From Girardinichthys multiradiatus (lineage: Eukaryota > Chordata > Actinopteri > Cyprinodontiformes > Goodeidae), in the NCBI RefSeq assembly GCF_021462225.1, contig NC_061802.1, positions 5,227,859 through 5,291,858 on the forward strand: a stretch of DNA of 64,000 nt. The letters run 5' to 3'. Each line of letters opens with the position of its first letter. Position 1 is the stretch's first letter. This document shows, piece after piece, positions 44,600-56,900 of this stretch. Both the position numbers and the translations under genes were made by a program. The notes under the pieces are model-generated. The model saw only the letters and a list, made by a program, of their open reading frames with translations. It had not been told where the DNA came from and did not search any database.

Positions 44600-46235
44600 A
44601 TTAATAACCATTTATTTAAGCCAAAATCTGCTGTCTTAATTTATAGGCAAAGAACAAATATTAAAATTGTATTTTATCACTAGTTTATCTTGTTCGCAGT
44701 ATCTCTAAATATTTGCTCTGCAGAAAGTGGAGACACTGAATCTGACAAAGAATTTGTAATTAATGGACATAAACATCTGCATCAAAGACAAAGTGTTGTA
44801 ATGCTGCTGTTTCTGGTCTAAAGGATGGGCACAGGTTGCACACATATTTGAGGAAGGTAAGATTCCCATAAATAAAGATAAAGAGAAAATATATATTTTG
44901 TGTTTGTTTTTACTTTTAAAATGTACACCTGAGGTACTCTTTTCCATGCCTGTCAATAAAACTGGGAAATGTATTGTTATATAATTGGTATTCATAATTT
45001 CAGACTATTGAGTTGTTTCATTGTTGTCAAAATTCTGACATGTTTTAAAAAGATGAGTAAAATGTTAAACTATTAATTTTTGTTGTACATGACAGAAATC
45101 CGTGACAAGTTGCACCTCACATACTGTTATATTTTGTGCATGAAGAAAGTTGCAGCTATTGACTGCTGAGGAGTTTTCTTTGGAGAAAATATGTTCTGAT
45201 AAGTGCAGACATTTATTTAAATGTATTTCTGGACAACCTCATCTTAAAGGGGGTCCCAGTAACCAGATGGTTGGAATGTTTGTAGTGAAGATTTTGCACT
45301 GGATATAACAAAGGGCATCGGTGTTATATAAAAAAGCATTCTACCATTTGTTGTTGTCTTTAAATGAAAACTATTTTTGTCAATATATACCTCTTAATTC
45401 TAAATGTAATGCTTACGATGGTGAGCAGTTGCGACTGTGTATTGTGTCAGTGATTTAGTGTGTTTGTCCTGCACTGGGATGTTGGACTAAACCAAACAGG
45501 GTTGATGGGCAACAATATGTTTAAAAAAAACCCACCATAAACTGTGAAACATCTAAAATTTTAAAACTGTTTGCCTAATACAACTTTGTATTAGTTTAAA
45601 AGTTGCAAATTAAATGTTATCCAGCCTGGCTGTTATGAGGCACATGGCTTTTAGGAGGCTTTACTGTCCTTTAGTGTTTAAATGGAGCATGATGACCATG
45701 GTCACCTCATAAGTACCATTCAATTAAGCTCCTGATGATCAGTAAAAAGCCTCTTCTTATTTATCAATATCATAAGGATCAACTTAAAGACATAGTGTGT
45801 TGAATTATCTTTTTTTTTAGCAGTCAGTATCTTACCTGCAGGAGAATCAAAGATTAATTCATGCGAATGCTATTTTATTCATATTCTATTCACCTCCATC
45901 ACTTAAAATTAGATGATTATTTACATATAGACTTTTTATGTAAACTAATAAAAAAGCCTTAAAACAAAACCATATTTTAATGCAGTGATTGTAGGTATTT
46001 TCTAGTGGCTGTTTCCTGATTGATAAAGATCAGCCTTACTTGAATGCCACGTTTTCTTGTTTGTCCTATTTTTAAATGTTTCCCAGGGAAACAGAAAGTC
46101 GTAGTAAAATAAATGCGGCACCAGTGATTACGTAAAATTATATTCAAATGTGAGAACTCCCATCCCTAAAGGCTGGACAATTCTACATTTCCAGAGTGAG
46201 AATATTGTTCTGTAATAAAACAATATTCATTTTAA
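44600..46235. other. intergenic, nothing recognised
   Basis: AT-rich; no gene, RNA or clear repeat seen. Confidence 0.45.
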
Positions 46236-46239
46236 GGCT

Positions 46240-46760
46240 TTTTCTTTACATTATGAGTTTCAGAGATAGGGATGAGATATAAAGTCATAATTGTGAATTA
46301 TGAGAGAATACAATTATCATTTTGACTTTCAAAATAAAAATTATGAGTATCAAGGTCATAGTTTAGACTTTAAATCCTTTTAAGATACAAAGTTGTTTTT
46401 TTTACTTTTAAGGTCATAATTCAGGATTTTAATTGAAAAGGATAAATCAAACTTTTGACGTCACAATAAGAGACATAAAGTATATATGCAATAATTGTGT
46501 GACATACAATGATAATTATCAGATTCATTCCTAATCCTGACTTGAAAAAAGACATATTTTTCAATTTTATTGTCATTTTAAAAATAAAACTAATGAGAGT
46601 CATGATATTAAATTCAAAGCAATAATTTTGACTTTCAACGTCATAATTATGAGTTTCAAAGACATCATTATGACAAATAAGTGAAAATAATGTGGAATAA
46701 AATCAGAATTATGAGATTTGAAGTCAGAATTTCTACTTTCAGTCATAATTGTGAACACTC
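46240..46760. repeat. degenerate minisatellite of CATAATTATGA/TTTCAAAGTC-type units
   Basis: Roughly 15-20 imperfect units built from GTCATAATT, ATTATGAG and GACTTTCAA in alternating arrangement (GACTTTCAACGTCATAATTA, ATGAGTTTCAAAGACATCAT, GAATTATGAGATTTGAAGTC). The units drift in length around 20-25 bp. Confidence 0.7.
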
Positions 46761-47789
46761 TGGTTTTAGAGATGGTAATAATAGTGTGAAATTAAGATAT
46801 ACATATCAGTTATAATGATGACAGCCTTTGCCAGATCATGTTCTTTCTAACAGGAATGAAATGTTGCATTTGTATGAGCTTCAATGATTTGTTTTTTGTT
46901 GAATATGGCTGATGAAATTTGCCGTCTGACTGGCTGATCGCTCAACTTCGCTCTGTTATCCCAAACTGAGACGCTGCTGCTGAATGATTAAGAGCTTATC
47001 ACTCCTGTCCACATAGAAGCCCATGTAACCTAGTTTACATACACAATTCAGGACCTTCCATCTCCATTTCCTGTCCAGGGCCGTGAACATGATGGCAGCA
47101 CCCCTACAGGAAAGCAAATGATCCTGTGATTTTCATGAAAAAAAAAAAACCTCAGCACATGTTTGGTGCCTCTGAACAATGTTGGAAACACACCATTGTA
47201 CTGTCTGAATGGATGCCTGGAAGACCGACGCTCTAATTTCTGACTCCCTGTATGTTTGTGTTTTATGACAGATGAATAAACATGCAGATGATAATAACTG
47301 AGCTGTGTTTATGATGATTTCAGTGAATGAGAGTCTCATCTGGTTTCCTGTACGGCTCATCTCACAGCACTCCGGGGGAAAGAGGCACTGATGCAGTTAT
47401 TGAAAAAGAGAAAATGTTCTCCAAAGCCTAGTTTCCAACACTCACTACCCATTATTCTTTATATTGCCCCTACCAAATAAGCTGTGCCTCTGCTGAACTG
47501 TTTATGTGTCATCAGGTTGTTGTGAAATGTATAGTCGCCTCGAGTCAGTTATTAGCTTGAGTTAGAATGTAAAAAATAAATCAGTGCCTTCGAAATGGTT
47601 CTTATGATTTAAATGAGATAAATTAAAGCAAAATGCTCCCAATTTAAATACAGTCATCCCTGACAATTAACCATAACTGATAACAACAGAATGTTTAGTT
47701 TATTTGTTTGATGCTGATCTCTAAAAGTGATTAAACCTGCAGTAAACAGTGAGTTATATGAATTATTTGCAACACGGTTCTTCTTTTTG

Positions 47790-50565
47790 AACTTGCCAGG
47801 CAGAACCTGATCTGTGTTTGGACTGTTTTGATCCTTTGGAGCTTCCTGAGTTAGCAGAAATATTAGCTTCATCTTGTATGTTAGACCCAATCCCAACCAA
47901 ATTATTTAAGGAAATGTTCCCTCTGATTACCAGCCCCATTTTAGATATGATTAATTTATCCTTAGTTAATGGGTCAGAACCACAGGCTTTTAAGTTAGCT
48001 GTAATTAAACCTTTACCTAAGAAACCTTCGCTTGATTGAGATGACTTGAAAAATTACAGACCTATATCCAATCTTCCATTCTTATCTAAAATTCTTGAGA
48101 AAATAGTTGCTAATCAAATGTGTGAACATTTACACAACAATGACCTGTTTGAAGAGTTTCAGTCAGGCTTCAGAGCTCATCATAGCACTGAAACAGCTCT
48201 GCTGAAAGTCACTAATGATATTCTTATGGCCTCAGATAATGGACTTGTGTCTGTTCTGGTTCTGTTAGATCTCAGTGCTGCATTTGATACAGTCGACCAT
48301 AATATTCTCTTAAAAAGGCTGGAATATGCTGTAGGGATCAGGGGAACAGCGCTAGGCTGGTTTAAATCTTATTTGTCTGACAGATTCCAGTTTGTTCATG
48401 TAAATGATAAATCATCTTTGAACTCCAGGGTTAATTGTGGAGTACCACACGGTTCAGTACTTGGGCCAATTCTCTTTACTATATATATGCTTCCAATAGG
48501 TCAAATTATCATGCAGCATAGGATACATTTTCACTCTTACGATGATGATACTCAGCTTTACTTATCTATAAATCCTGATGAGCCCAACCAGTTAGATAGA
48601 CTACAAGCATGTCTTGAAGATATAAAAACTTGGATGACTTTAAATGTTTTGCTTCTAAATTCAGACAAGACAGAAATTGTCGTCTTTGGACCGGAGTCTT
48701 TAAAAAAGAAACTGCTTAGTCAATCACTTAACCTGGATGGCATTAAATTGACCTCAGGTAATAAAGTAAAAAACCTTGGTGTTATTTTTGACCAGGACAT
48801 GTCATTTAAATCCCATATTAAACAGGTTTCTAGGATTTCCTTCTTTCATCTCCGGTACATTGCCAAAATTAGAAATATCCTATCCAGGATTGGCGCTGAA
48901 AAACTAGTCCATGCATTTGTTACTTCAAGGCTGGACTATTGTAATTCTTTACTATCAGGATGTCCACAAAATGCAGTTAAAAGCCTTCAGCTGATTCAAA
49001 ATGCTGCAGCAAGAGTTCTGATGAAAATTAAAAAGAGAGATAAAACTTCTCCTATTTTAGCTTCCCTTCATTGGCTCCCTGTTAAATTTAGAATAGAATT
49101 TAAAATTCTCCTCCTCACATATAAAGCCCTTAATGATTTAGCTCCATCATACATCAGAGATCTGATTGGTCCATATGTTCCTAACAGAGCACTTTGTTCT
49201 CAGACTGCAGGTTTACTGGTGGTTCCTAGAGTCTCTAGAAGTAGAATGGGAGGCAGATCCTTTAGTTATCAGGCTCCTCTCCTGTGGAACCAGCTCCCGA
49301 TTTTGCTCCGTGAGGCAGACACCCTGTCTACTTTTAAGGCTAGGCTTAAAACTTTCCTTTTTGATAAAGCTTATAGTTAGAGTGGCTTAGGTTAACAGGG
49401 AGGGAGCCTTCCTCCCTCCCTGTTGGTTGGAGTAAGGGGGAGTCAGGTTTAGCCTAAACCGGCTCAGTTATGGTTGAGGTGCAAACACACCCTCCATTTC
49501 TGCTACCTGTATGACCCCTTCTCTTTTCCAATGGTTATAATCAGTCTGACAGAGAGAGGTATCCCAATCGTTGTGGTTTTTAGTATAACAATGACCATCA
49601 GTGGGACCCTTTGTGAGGTGCCCTGAGACGACATTGTTCTAAATAAGCGCCGTTTAACTAAATAATCTGAACTGAAACTATCTCTGTAGTTATGCTGCTA
49701 TAGGCTTAGGCTGCTGGAGGACATAATGACCACTTTCACCCTCTTCGCTACATCCTCACACTACTCTCCAATTTTGCATTATTTGCTGTTATTTCAGCTT
49801 TTAACTTTGTTCTCTCTTTTCTCTTCCTAGAAGCTACACCTGGCCTGGCTCTGTGTCTACCTGTGACACCTTTCTGGAGAGGGGAATCGTCCGAGCTTCT
49901 GCTGGCAACAACTTAATGCTCATCCTCTACCGATGATCCACATGGCCCTGTCTTTCAGTGTTTAACCCTTTCTCTCTCCTAGACATGGAAATTGATTGAG
50001 CTTAACTGTAACTAACTGTATGTGCTCTCTTTCAGACTCTAACCTTGAAAACTGGCTCAGAGTTTATCTGTTATTTCTTTCTAGGTGAAACGACTAAAGG
50101 AGCTACATCCATTAACATTTACTTTTCCTTCCCATAGAAAGTACTCCTGGACCAGTGCTTCTTTGTTCTCTTTGTGTCTCTGCTCTGTTCTCTCAAACCC
50201 CCAGTCGGTCGTGGCAGATGGCCGCTCACACTGAGCCTGGTTCTGGTTCTGCTGGAGGTTTCTTCCTGTTAAAAGGGAGTTTTTCCTCTCCACTGTCGCT
50301 ACATGCATGCTCAGTATGAGGGATTGCTGCAAAGTCAACACCAGTGACTCTCCACTGTCTCTACATGCTCATCCAGGAGGAGGGAATGCTGCAAGTCGCT
50401 GACTGGATGCAATCTGCTGGGTTTCCTTAGATAGAAAAACTTTTTATCCAATTTGAATAAAAAGCTAACTCCGACTGCACTGTTCAACTGTTAGTATTAA
50501 TTGGAATGTATGAACCTGACTGTTGTGAATTGGCGCTATATAAATAAACTCAATTGAATTGAATT
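47790..50565 (+). mobile_element. 5'-truncated L2/Maui-type LINE
   Basis: A plus-strand non-LTR retrotransposon with the reverse transcriptase part of its ORF (47818-49380) and a long 3' UTR of about 1.2 kb. The 3' tail reads GGCGCTATATAAATAAACTC and ends in ATTGAATTGAATTGAAA repeats, typical of L2-clade elements. The endonuclease and 5' end are missing. A 3' UTR piece of the same family lies at 18.7-18.9 kb. Confidence 0.88.
47818..49380 (+). pseudogene. LINE reverse transcriptase, one internal stop and altered active site
   Basis: The translation runs open from the upstream DPIPTKLFKEMF region to 48039, where a TGA interrupts PLPKKPSLD*DDLKNYRPIS. It then stays open for 444 residues. RT motif A is intact (LDLSAAFDTVDHNIL). 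Motif B reads GVPHGSVLGP instead of GVPQGS, and motif C reads YDDDTQLY instead of YADDTQLY. The C-terminal LDYCNSLL and LHWLPVKFRIEFK blocks are typical of the clade. One nonsense codon plus two motif changes make activity unlikely. Confidence 0.92.
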
Positions 50566-50734
50566 GAAATTTAATTTAATGATCCATCTAAAGATTCTTC
50601 TGAATCTGGAAAATTGTCAACATGTATTTCTTGGCTAAATAAGAACAAGGGTCAACCGAAGTGAACAAGATATAAAAATAGATGTTAACCCCTCAAATTA
50701 TTTCGACATTACCACCACAAACTTTTATATATTT

Positions 50735-52445
50735 TTATTGGGATGTTGTGTGACATCACAAAGTATGGTGTAATTGGGATGTGGAAGGAAATGATATATA
50801 GTTTGAAAGTATTTTAGCAAATAAAAGCATGAACACCGTGGCATACATTGGTATTCATTCCCCCCTGAGTAAATACTTTATAAGACCACCTTTTACTGCA
50901 GATAACGCTGTAAGTCTTTTGAGGTATGTCTCAGAATCAGAACAGGCTTTATTCCCAAGATTGTCTCTTCTAATTTTGCACATTTACTTATAAAACATTC
51001 TGCCCATTCTTCTGTGTAAAATTTTGTGACCACAGATCCCTAATTGGATTTAAATCTGGACTTTGACTAGGCCATTCTAAGGCATGAATAGGCTTTGATC
51101 TAAACTACTCTATTGTAGCTCTAGCTGTACGCTTAGAGTTGTTGCTTAAAGGTGAACCAATCTTAAATCTTTTGCAGCCTCCAGCAGAATTGCTTTATAA
51201 ATTGTCCTATATTTATTGTTAAGCCTATATTTATTCATATGCCTGACAGATTTAGATTTCAACTTTAAATTTTATTACATGAGTCTCCTGACTGAAAGTA
51301 TTGTAAATGTTTTGGGCTGGACCAACCAGAGTCTCAACTTGGATCTGATAAAGAATCTGTGGAGGGAGCTAAAGATTAGGGTGATGGAAAGAGGCCTGAT
51401 CAACCTCAAAGACCTGGAGCTCATCAGCACAGATAAATCATTAAAATCCCATTGGAAACATTTAAAACACTTGTCAGAAATTATATGAAGGGTTTAATTG
51501 CTGTAATTAATTATTGAAAAAGACATAAGTAATTTCCATCACACCATTTTTATTAAAATGTAAATTAAATACATTCTTTTTTTATAACATACACCCCATT
51601 TACACTGTGTTATTCCCACTTGAGAGGTACCTCTTTTATTTAATCTCAGACACAAACTTCTTGGTTAAATGAAAATATTTTTAAATCTAAATCTGTTGGG
51701 GGGCATGAATAATTTGGGGCTTAACTGTAGCCTTCAACCCATCATCAACCAGTTTCTTCGTCCCTGCTGAAGAAAAGCATCACAGCTGGGGTGGTGTGTT
51801 CAGGGTGAAGTATAGTGCTAGTTGTCCATCATAGATCAGCGTTCATTTGTGGTCTGACCAGAAGACCTTCTTCCACAGGTTCTTTTGTGTCACCAAGACA
51901 GCTTGTGGGTAACTGCAAACGGTACATTTTATTGACTTTCTTCCTGCCTTTTTTCTATTAAGACCAGATTTGTGGAGTCACGTCTATAGCTGCCCTCACT
52001 GGGGGCCTCTTGTCCTCTCCTGGGCAGTCAGTTGGGGTGGATGGATGTCTTTGTATTTTTCATATATTTCTAATTTTTTGGTGATGGACTGAGCAGTGCT
52101 GAGTGAGATGTTTAAAACTTGATATGTTGTTTTATATCCTAACCCAGTCATAAAGTTCTCCACAACTATGATCTTCATGATGCTGTTTGTTTTGCAATGT
52201 TCTGTAGCAAAGCTCTGAAGTGCTCACAGAATAGATCTATTTATACTGAGATTAAATTTAGAGGCATCAGCGTAAAAATTGTGAAAACAATCTATCATTT
52301 TCCATCCTCTTTACAATGATCTACTATGTTTTATTAACCTATGTATTAAGATCCAAGTACATTGAAGATTGCAGTTGTAACATGACCAGATTATAGAAAA
52401 GCTCAAGTGTGAAAACTTTTTCAAGGCACTGCATTTGATGTAAGG
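50735..52445 (-). mobile_element. decayed Tc1-like element(s), mostly minus strand
   Basis: Tc1-type left end (TTTATTGGGATGTTGTGTGA), the antisense C-terminal part (CTGGACTTTGACTAGGCCAT), a plus-strand C-terminal piece at 51320-51490 (AATCTGTGGAGGGAGCTAAA), then the antisense central and N-terminal parts and right end to 52440 (GTCCCTGCTGAAGAAAAGCA, GGTGATGGACTGAGCAGTG). At least two copies are mixed. Confidence 0.7.
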
Positions 52446-52947
52446 TCTTTGATACAACGAACCTGTCTTTTACATATTGTTTTCTGTATCATATGGAACA
52501 CATAACGGCTTGACAAACACACGTCAGTCCCTCCAGTTATAACCCTTCAGGCCCTGTTCTTACACCACTGTGGGTCAGAAAGAAAAACAGCTGTATGAAC
52601 ATTTTTAAGACCTGTGTAGAAGCTGGGGTTAACATGCATGACAGCTGCACATTGCCTATCATGACAAAGAAAGGTAGCATTGGGGACCTGCAGACAGGAT
52701 CTTTGGTCTAGTGTTTTTACGCCACAGCAGAGGAAGGGAGAGGGACCTTTTAAAAACATGATGTCTGTGCGTAGGTGTCAAACGCCCCACAGCAGCTGTA
52801 CCTCTGAGCTGTATTTGAAGGCAAACAAAATGTGAGATGCCAGGTCTATTTAAGACATTTTTTCCAGTCTTTATAACTGTAACACAAAAAGCTGTATAAC
52901 AGTTTATCTTATAGCACAACCGAAATTACGTCAGAACTGGTTGCACC

Positions 52948-52994
52948 ATTGCACAACAAATATTTTTTTTAATAAAAAATATTTGTTGTGCAAT
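52948..52994. repeat. perfect 21-bp inverted repeat (hairpin)
   Basis: ATTGCACAACAAATATTTTT plus one T at 52948-52968 is exactly complementary to 52974-52994, with a 5-base loop. Confidence 0.93.
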
Positions 52995-53289
52995 ATTTAA
53001 CAAAAAATTTCATAAAATAACAAAAACCTCACTATCTATATTTTTTTGGATTTGGAGTACTGCTTACATAATCAAAGCATTTTTACAAAGGCTCGTTTTA
53101 CTGATTTTTAGTGCCATCTGGCGTTTGTGATGTAAAAATGCAGTTTAATGTACGACAGCAGATAATTATTAAATTCAGTGTTGACTTCTACATTTTTTAT
53201 ATTAGTTTGAACGCCCCACCCTCCAATCAATACATTGTACATCCACCTATCAACACAATGACAACTACAAAATGGCATTTTTGTCTGGC

Positions 53290-53600
53290 GCTTTAGATGC
53301 TTTAACCTAATTATTTAGATGTAGCTCTGGCTGCAAGTTCAGGGTTGTTTTTTTGAGGTACACGACAAACTAAACGCATTATGGGTTTTCAACTAAAGTT
53401 TGAAAGTTGTTGAATGCATCTGTATTCAGCAATAAATTTCTTCTTGCCACTTTTCTATGGAAGCCAGATTAGTAAATTGCATGACTAATAGTTGCCCTGG
53501 CGACAGATTTCACCACCTGAGCTGTGGATCTTTGCGGCTCCCCCAGTTTACTGTTCTCCTTTCCATTTAAGGGGTTGTAGCACAAGTTGTTTTTCTTTGT
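53290..53600 (-). mobile_element. Tc1-like fragment downstream of the RNF14-like gene
   Basis: The plus strand reads AGATGTAGCTCTGGCTGCA, GCATGACTAATAGTTGCCCT and CACCTGAGCTGTGGATCTTT, antisense parts of a Tc1 transposase gene with a deletion. Confidence 0.6.
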
Positions 53601-53877
53601 CTAGGGGTATGATTCTCGCTTGGGGCGCAATAAGTCCCCGGTTTCAAATCCAGGACGAACCCCCATTTGTGTGTGTGTTTCTCTATGATAGGATGCCACC
53701 TGTGCAACAAGTTTAGTCATGAAATGTCCTTGCTCCTGAATATTTCGCCGTCAACTGTCAGTGGTATTATAAGAAGGTGGAAGTGATTGAGAATGACAGC
53801 AACTCAGCTACGAACTGGTAGGCCATGTAAACTGACGGAGGGGTTGCAGCGGATGGATCTGAATCCAGCCTACAGAG

Positions 53878-53940
53878 TCACTCCCAGTTAAATCCCTGGT
53901 TACATCGAGTGCAATACATGTGGTTGCATCCGCCATCCTT
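53878..53940 (-). CDS. rnf14-like: RNF14-like copy 1, exon 7 (catalytic Rcat end)
   Basis: Residues 473-492, KDGGCNHMYCTRCNQGFNWE, then TGA at 53880-53878. The length equals the last exon of copy 2 (63 bp). Confidence 0.88.
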   Translation of the reverse strand, partial: KDGGCNHMYCTRCNQGFNWE

Positions 53941-56900
53941 CTGCAACACAAACAAGAACATTCATGTGCAGGAAAGAACCACATACAATGAGAAACAAAA
54001 TGTTTTAACATGTGATAACAAAGTATACCTGTATTGGGCAGAAGCAGTGGGGGCAGGGTTTCGTATTGACAGTTACCCATTTGTCACTCTGGGTGTACAG
54101 AAGCAGTTTGCGACCATATCTTCTCTCCAGGAGGCGACGCCTCTGCCTGCAGCCAGTGGCATAGTCCTGAAGAAGTGCTGCCATCCCCTCTGAGATAAGC
54201 AAAGAAAACAGTCTGAATCACATCTAAATGCACTCACACAGGCTGGACATTCAAACCCTAAATGGAGCTGTAGTTCATGCTTAATTACATAAAACTACCT
54301 GCATGCTTCTAATTTTTATTTCATTGCTGTTTGCAGAAACTCTCCTTTCATCCATCCTTTTCATTTTTCCTTTTATTCAAAATGCCTAAATTTATGGCAT
54401 ATGACTCAATTAACACATGGAGCTTGATAGTTATTAAAAACAACTACATTTTGCTACATTATGTTAGGGTTGATCTCTTTACAAAAATCTGTGAAAATAC
54501 TTTTTTCTTTAATTTTTTGGTACGAGGTTGGCATGTAAATATTCTTCATTACATTTTATTTTGAGCAAAATATGTTTTGCAAAAAAAATTATACATTTTG
54601 CAAGCCTGAAAGGGTATTTTTATAATGCCTTGCAAACATATTCCTACGCTGTGAAGATATTTCACATTTTATCGTATTGCAATGACAATCTTCGATATAT
54701 TTTATTCGGATTTTATTTGATCGAACAACATAAAGTAGAGCATCACTTTTAAGTGGAACAAAATTATATTTTTTGTTTTCTTTACATTTTTTACAAAAAA
54801 GAAATCATCATATAGTTGTTATGGGTTTGAATCCAAACACAGGCAGGAAACAGGAAAGATCAGGTGAGGTGGATAAAATGGGAAACAAGTGGGCATTAAA
54901 AGGTGACAAGTACCTGGTCCCCAGTCTTCTGCACTCTAACAGGTTTTTTTTTTCCTAGTGTTGTTCTGTATTTAGTTCCATCTATCCCTTTACCTCTGAC
55001 CATCTTTCCTGTCCCTGCTGAATAAAGCATCCCCACAGCATGACCATGCCTCCACCTTGTGTCATCAGTTATATTCGGCCACTCACATCATTTTTTATGT
55101 CAGCTAAAATTTAGTTTTTTTCTCATCTGACCAGAGTCCCTTGTTCCACCGACTTGCTGTCTTCTAAATGGCTTGTGGCAGATTTCTTATGCCTTCCTTT
55201 CAACAATAGCTTACTTGTTGCTCTTCCATAAGGACCAGTTTTGTAGAGTTCACAACAAATAGTCGTCTTGTGAACAGATTCTCCCACATGAGCTGAGGAT
55301 CATTGCAACATTCTCCCTGATCCATCTGCTGTGTTCCTTGGTCTACATGATGCCATTTGCACACAAGCATCTGAGGCCTTCGCACAACATCTGTATTTAT
55401 ACTGAGATTAAAGTACACACATGTTGACTCTAGTTACAAGTTAGATGGTTGCCCTTGGTTTTAGTTAGGGGTGTCTGAATACAGGGGCATGAATACAAAC
55501 ACTCCCTACATCCAACAGATTTGTATTTGTAAAACATTTTGAGAACTGCAGATCCTATTCCTTCCATTTCAGTTATGCACTACCTAGTGTTGTTCTGTCA
55601 CATGAAATTATTACCAATTGTCCAGATACACAGAAGTGTGTAACAGGAAGGATATAAATTGCTGTGTACCGCTTGTCTGTGGTAGACTTATCAGTGGATC
55701 ATTACTGTTCTTTTCGTTAGGCTCTTCGTAACACTTGCTTGTTCCATGGTAGGTCTTTTTGCAGTTTACACAGAAGGCAAAGCTGCAGACAGAACACATC
55801 GCAGCACGGCTGGACTTCTCCAGAATAACAGCAGAACCACAGGAATCCCGAGGACAATATGTGATGTCTAAGAGCAGGCAGGGGGGGAAAAATGAGAGAT
55901 TAGCAGATAGTCTTCCTTTCACCCTGAAATGTGTTCTAGCTTTATCTCTACTAGATGTCATTTAAGAGAAGCACACCAGGCATGCAGTCCAGGATAGACT
56001 GCAGAAGCAGACGATCATATCTGTGAAAGAGCTCCTCTCCTACAAGATTTCTCACCTAGAACAAACATTAGAGACGCAAAGAGGGAACTAAGTGAGAAGA
56101 GAAATCTAGAAGGATGAAAAATAATTGAAATCTATAAGATTTGTTTAATAAATCATTGCTTCCGCTTATTTCTTTCACCAAAACATTAACATAAAGGAAG
56201 CTGAATATTGGCTGACTACATCTGTTAAAATCAGCTGTTATAAAGCATACATTAAAAATGTTAAAATAAATTTCTTCTTTTGTCATTAAAAAAACAGCAT
56301 ATCATCAGAGTCAAAATGTTCTACCGATAAGAACCCTTCTTAAGCATCTTTATATAAACTGTATGGTTTTCTTTTACTTCAGTGCTTTTCAAACTGTAGT
56401 TTACCTGTGCAGGTGTCGGTGTGGCAGTGCAGTCCGGCTGAGGACAGATAACGCCCTGGACCGTCCCCTCAGTAATCTGGACTTTACAGAACTCACTGAG
56501 ACAGGCCCGGCAGAAAATGTGGCCACACTCGTACAGCTGCAGACACTCCGACCCGAGCCAACTTGTGAAACAAACACCACAGTCAAACAGCGTGGCGGCA
56601 AACACCTTTCGTTTCTGCTCTGCGTCATGGATCAAGATCTGGGACAGGAGCATCTGAGATGGAGTTAAAGAGAGACCCGAGTAACTGTGGTCTTTGTTTG
56701 GAGGGATATCTGTGACTGACTCAGAAAGTTCAAATTTGTCAACAGCTGAGGAAAGGAAGTCATCGGTAGTCTCAGATGTGTTAGAGGCTGTGAAGTCTGA
56801 GCCTTGTGCAGCATCTCCAGGTGGTGGAGATAGATTAGATGACACATGATGATTCTGATCATCTGGAGGTTCAGATTGTGGAGAGCTCTCCTTTTCTTCT

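Noticed and set aside
53500..53877. A further 3' exon for RNF14-like copy 1 encoding the missing CWxC part of Rcat.
   Set aside because: I read the minus strand downstream of the stop and found no such peptide next to an acceptor; the region is Tc1-derived and otherwise unremarkable.
55759..55965. A plus-strand frame over the IBR exon of RNF14-like copy 1.
   Set aside because: Antisense shadow of a well-supported exon.
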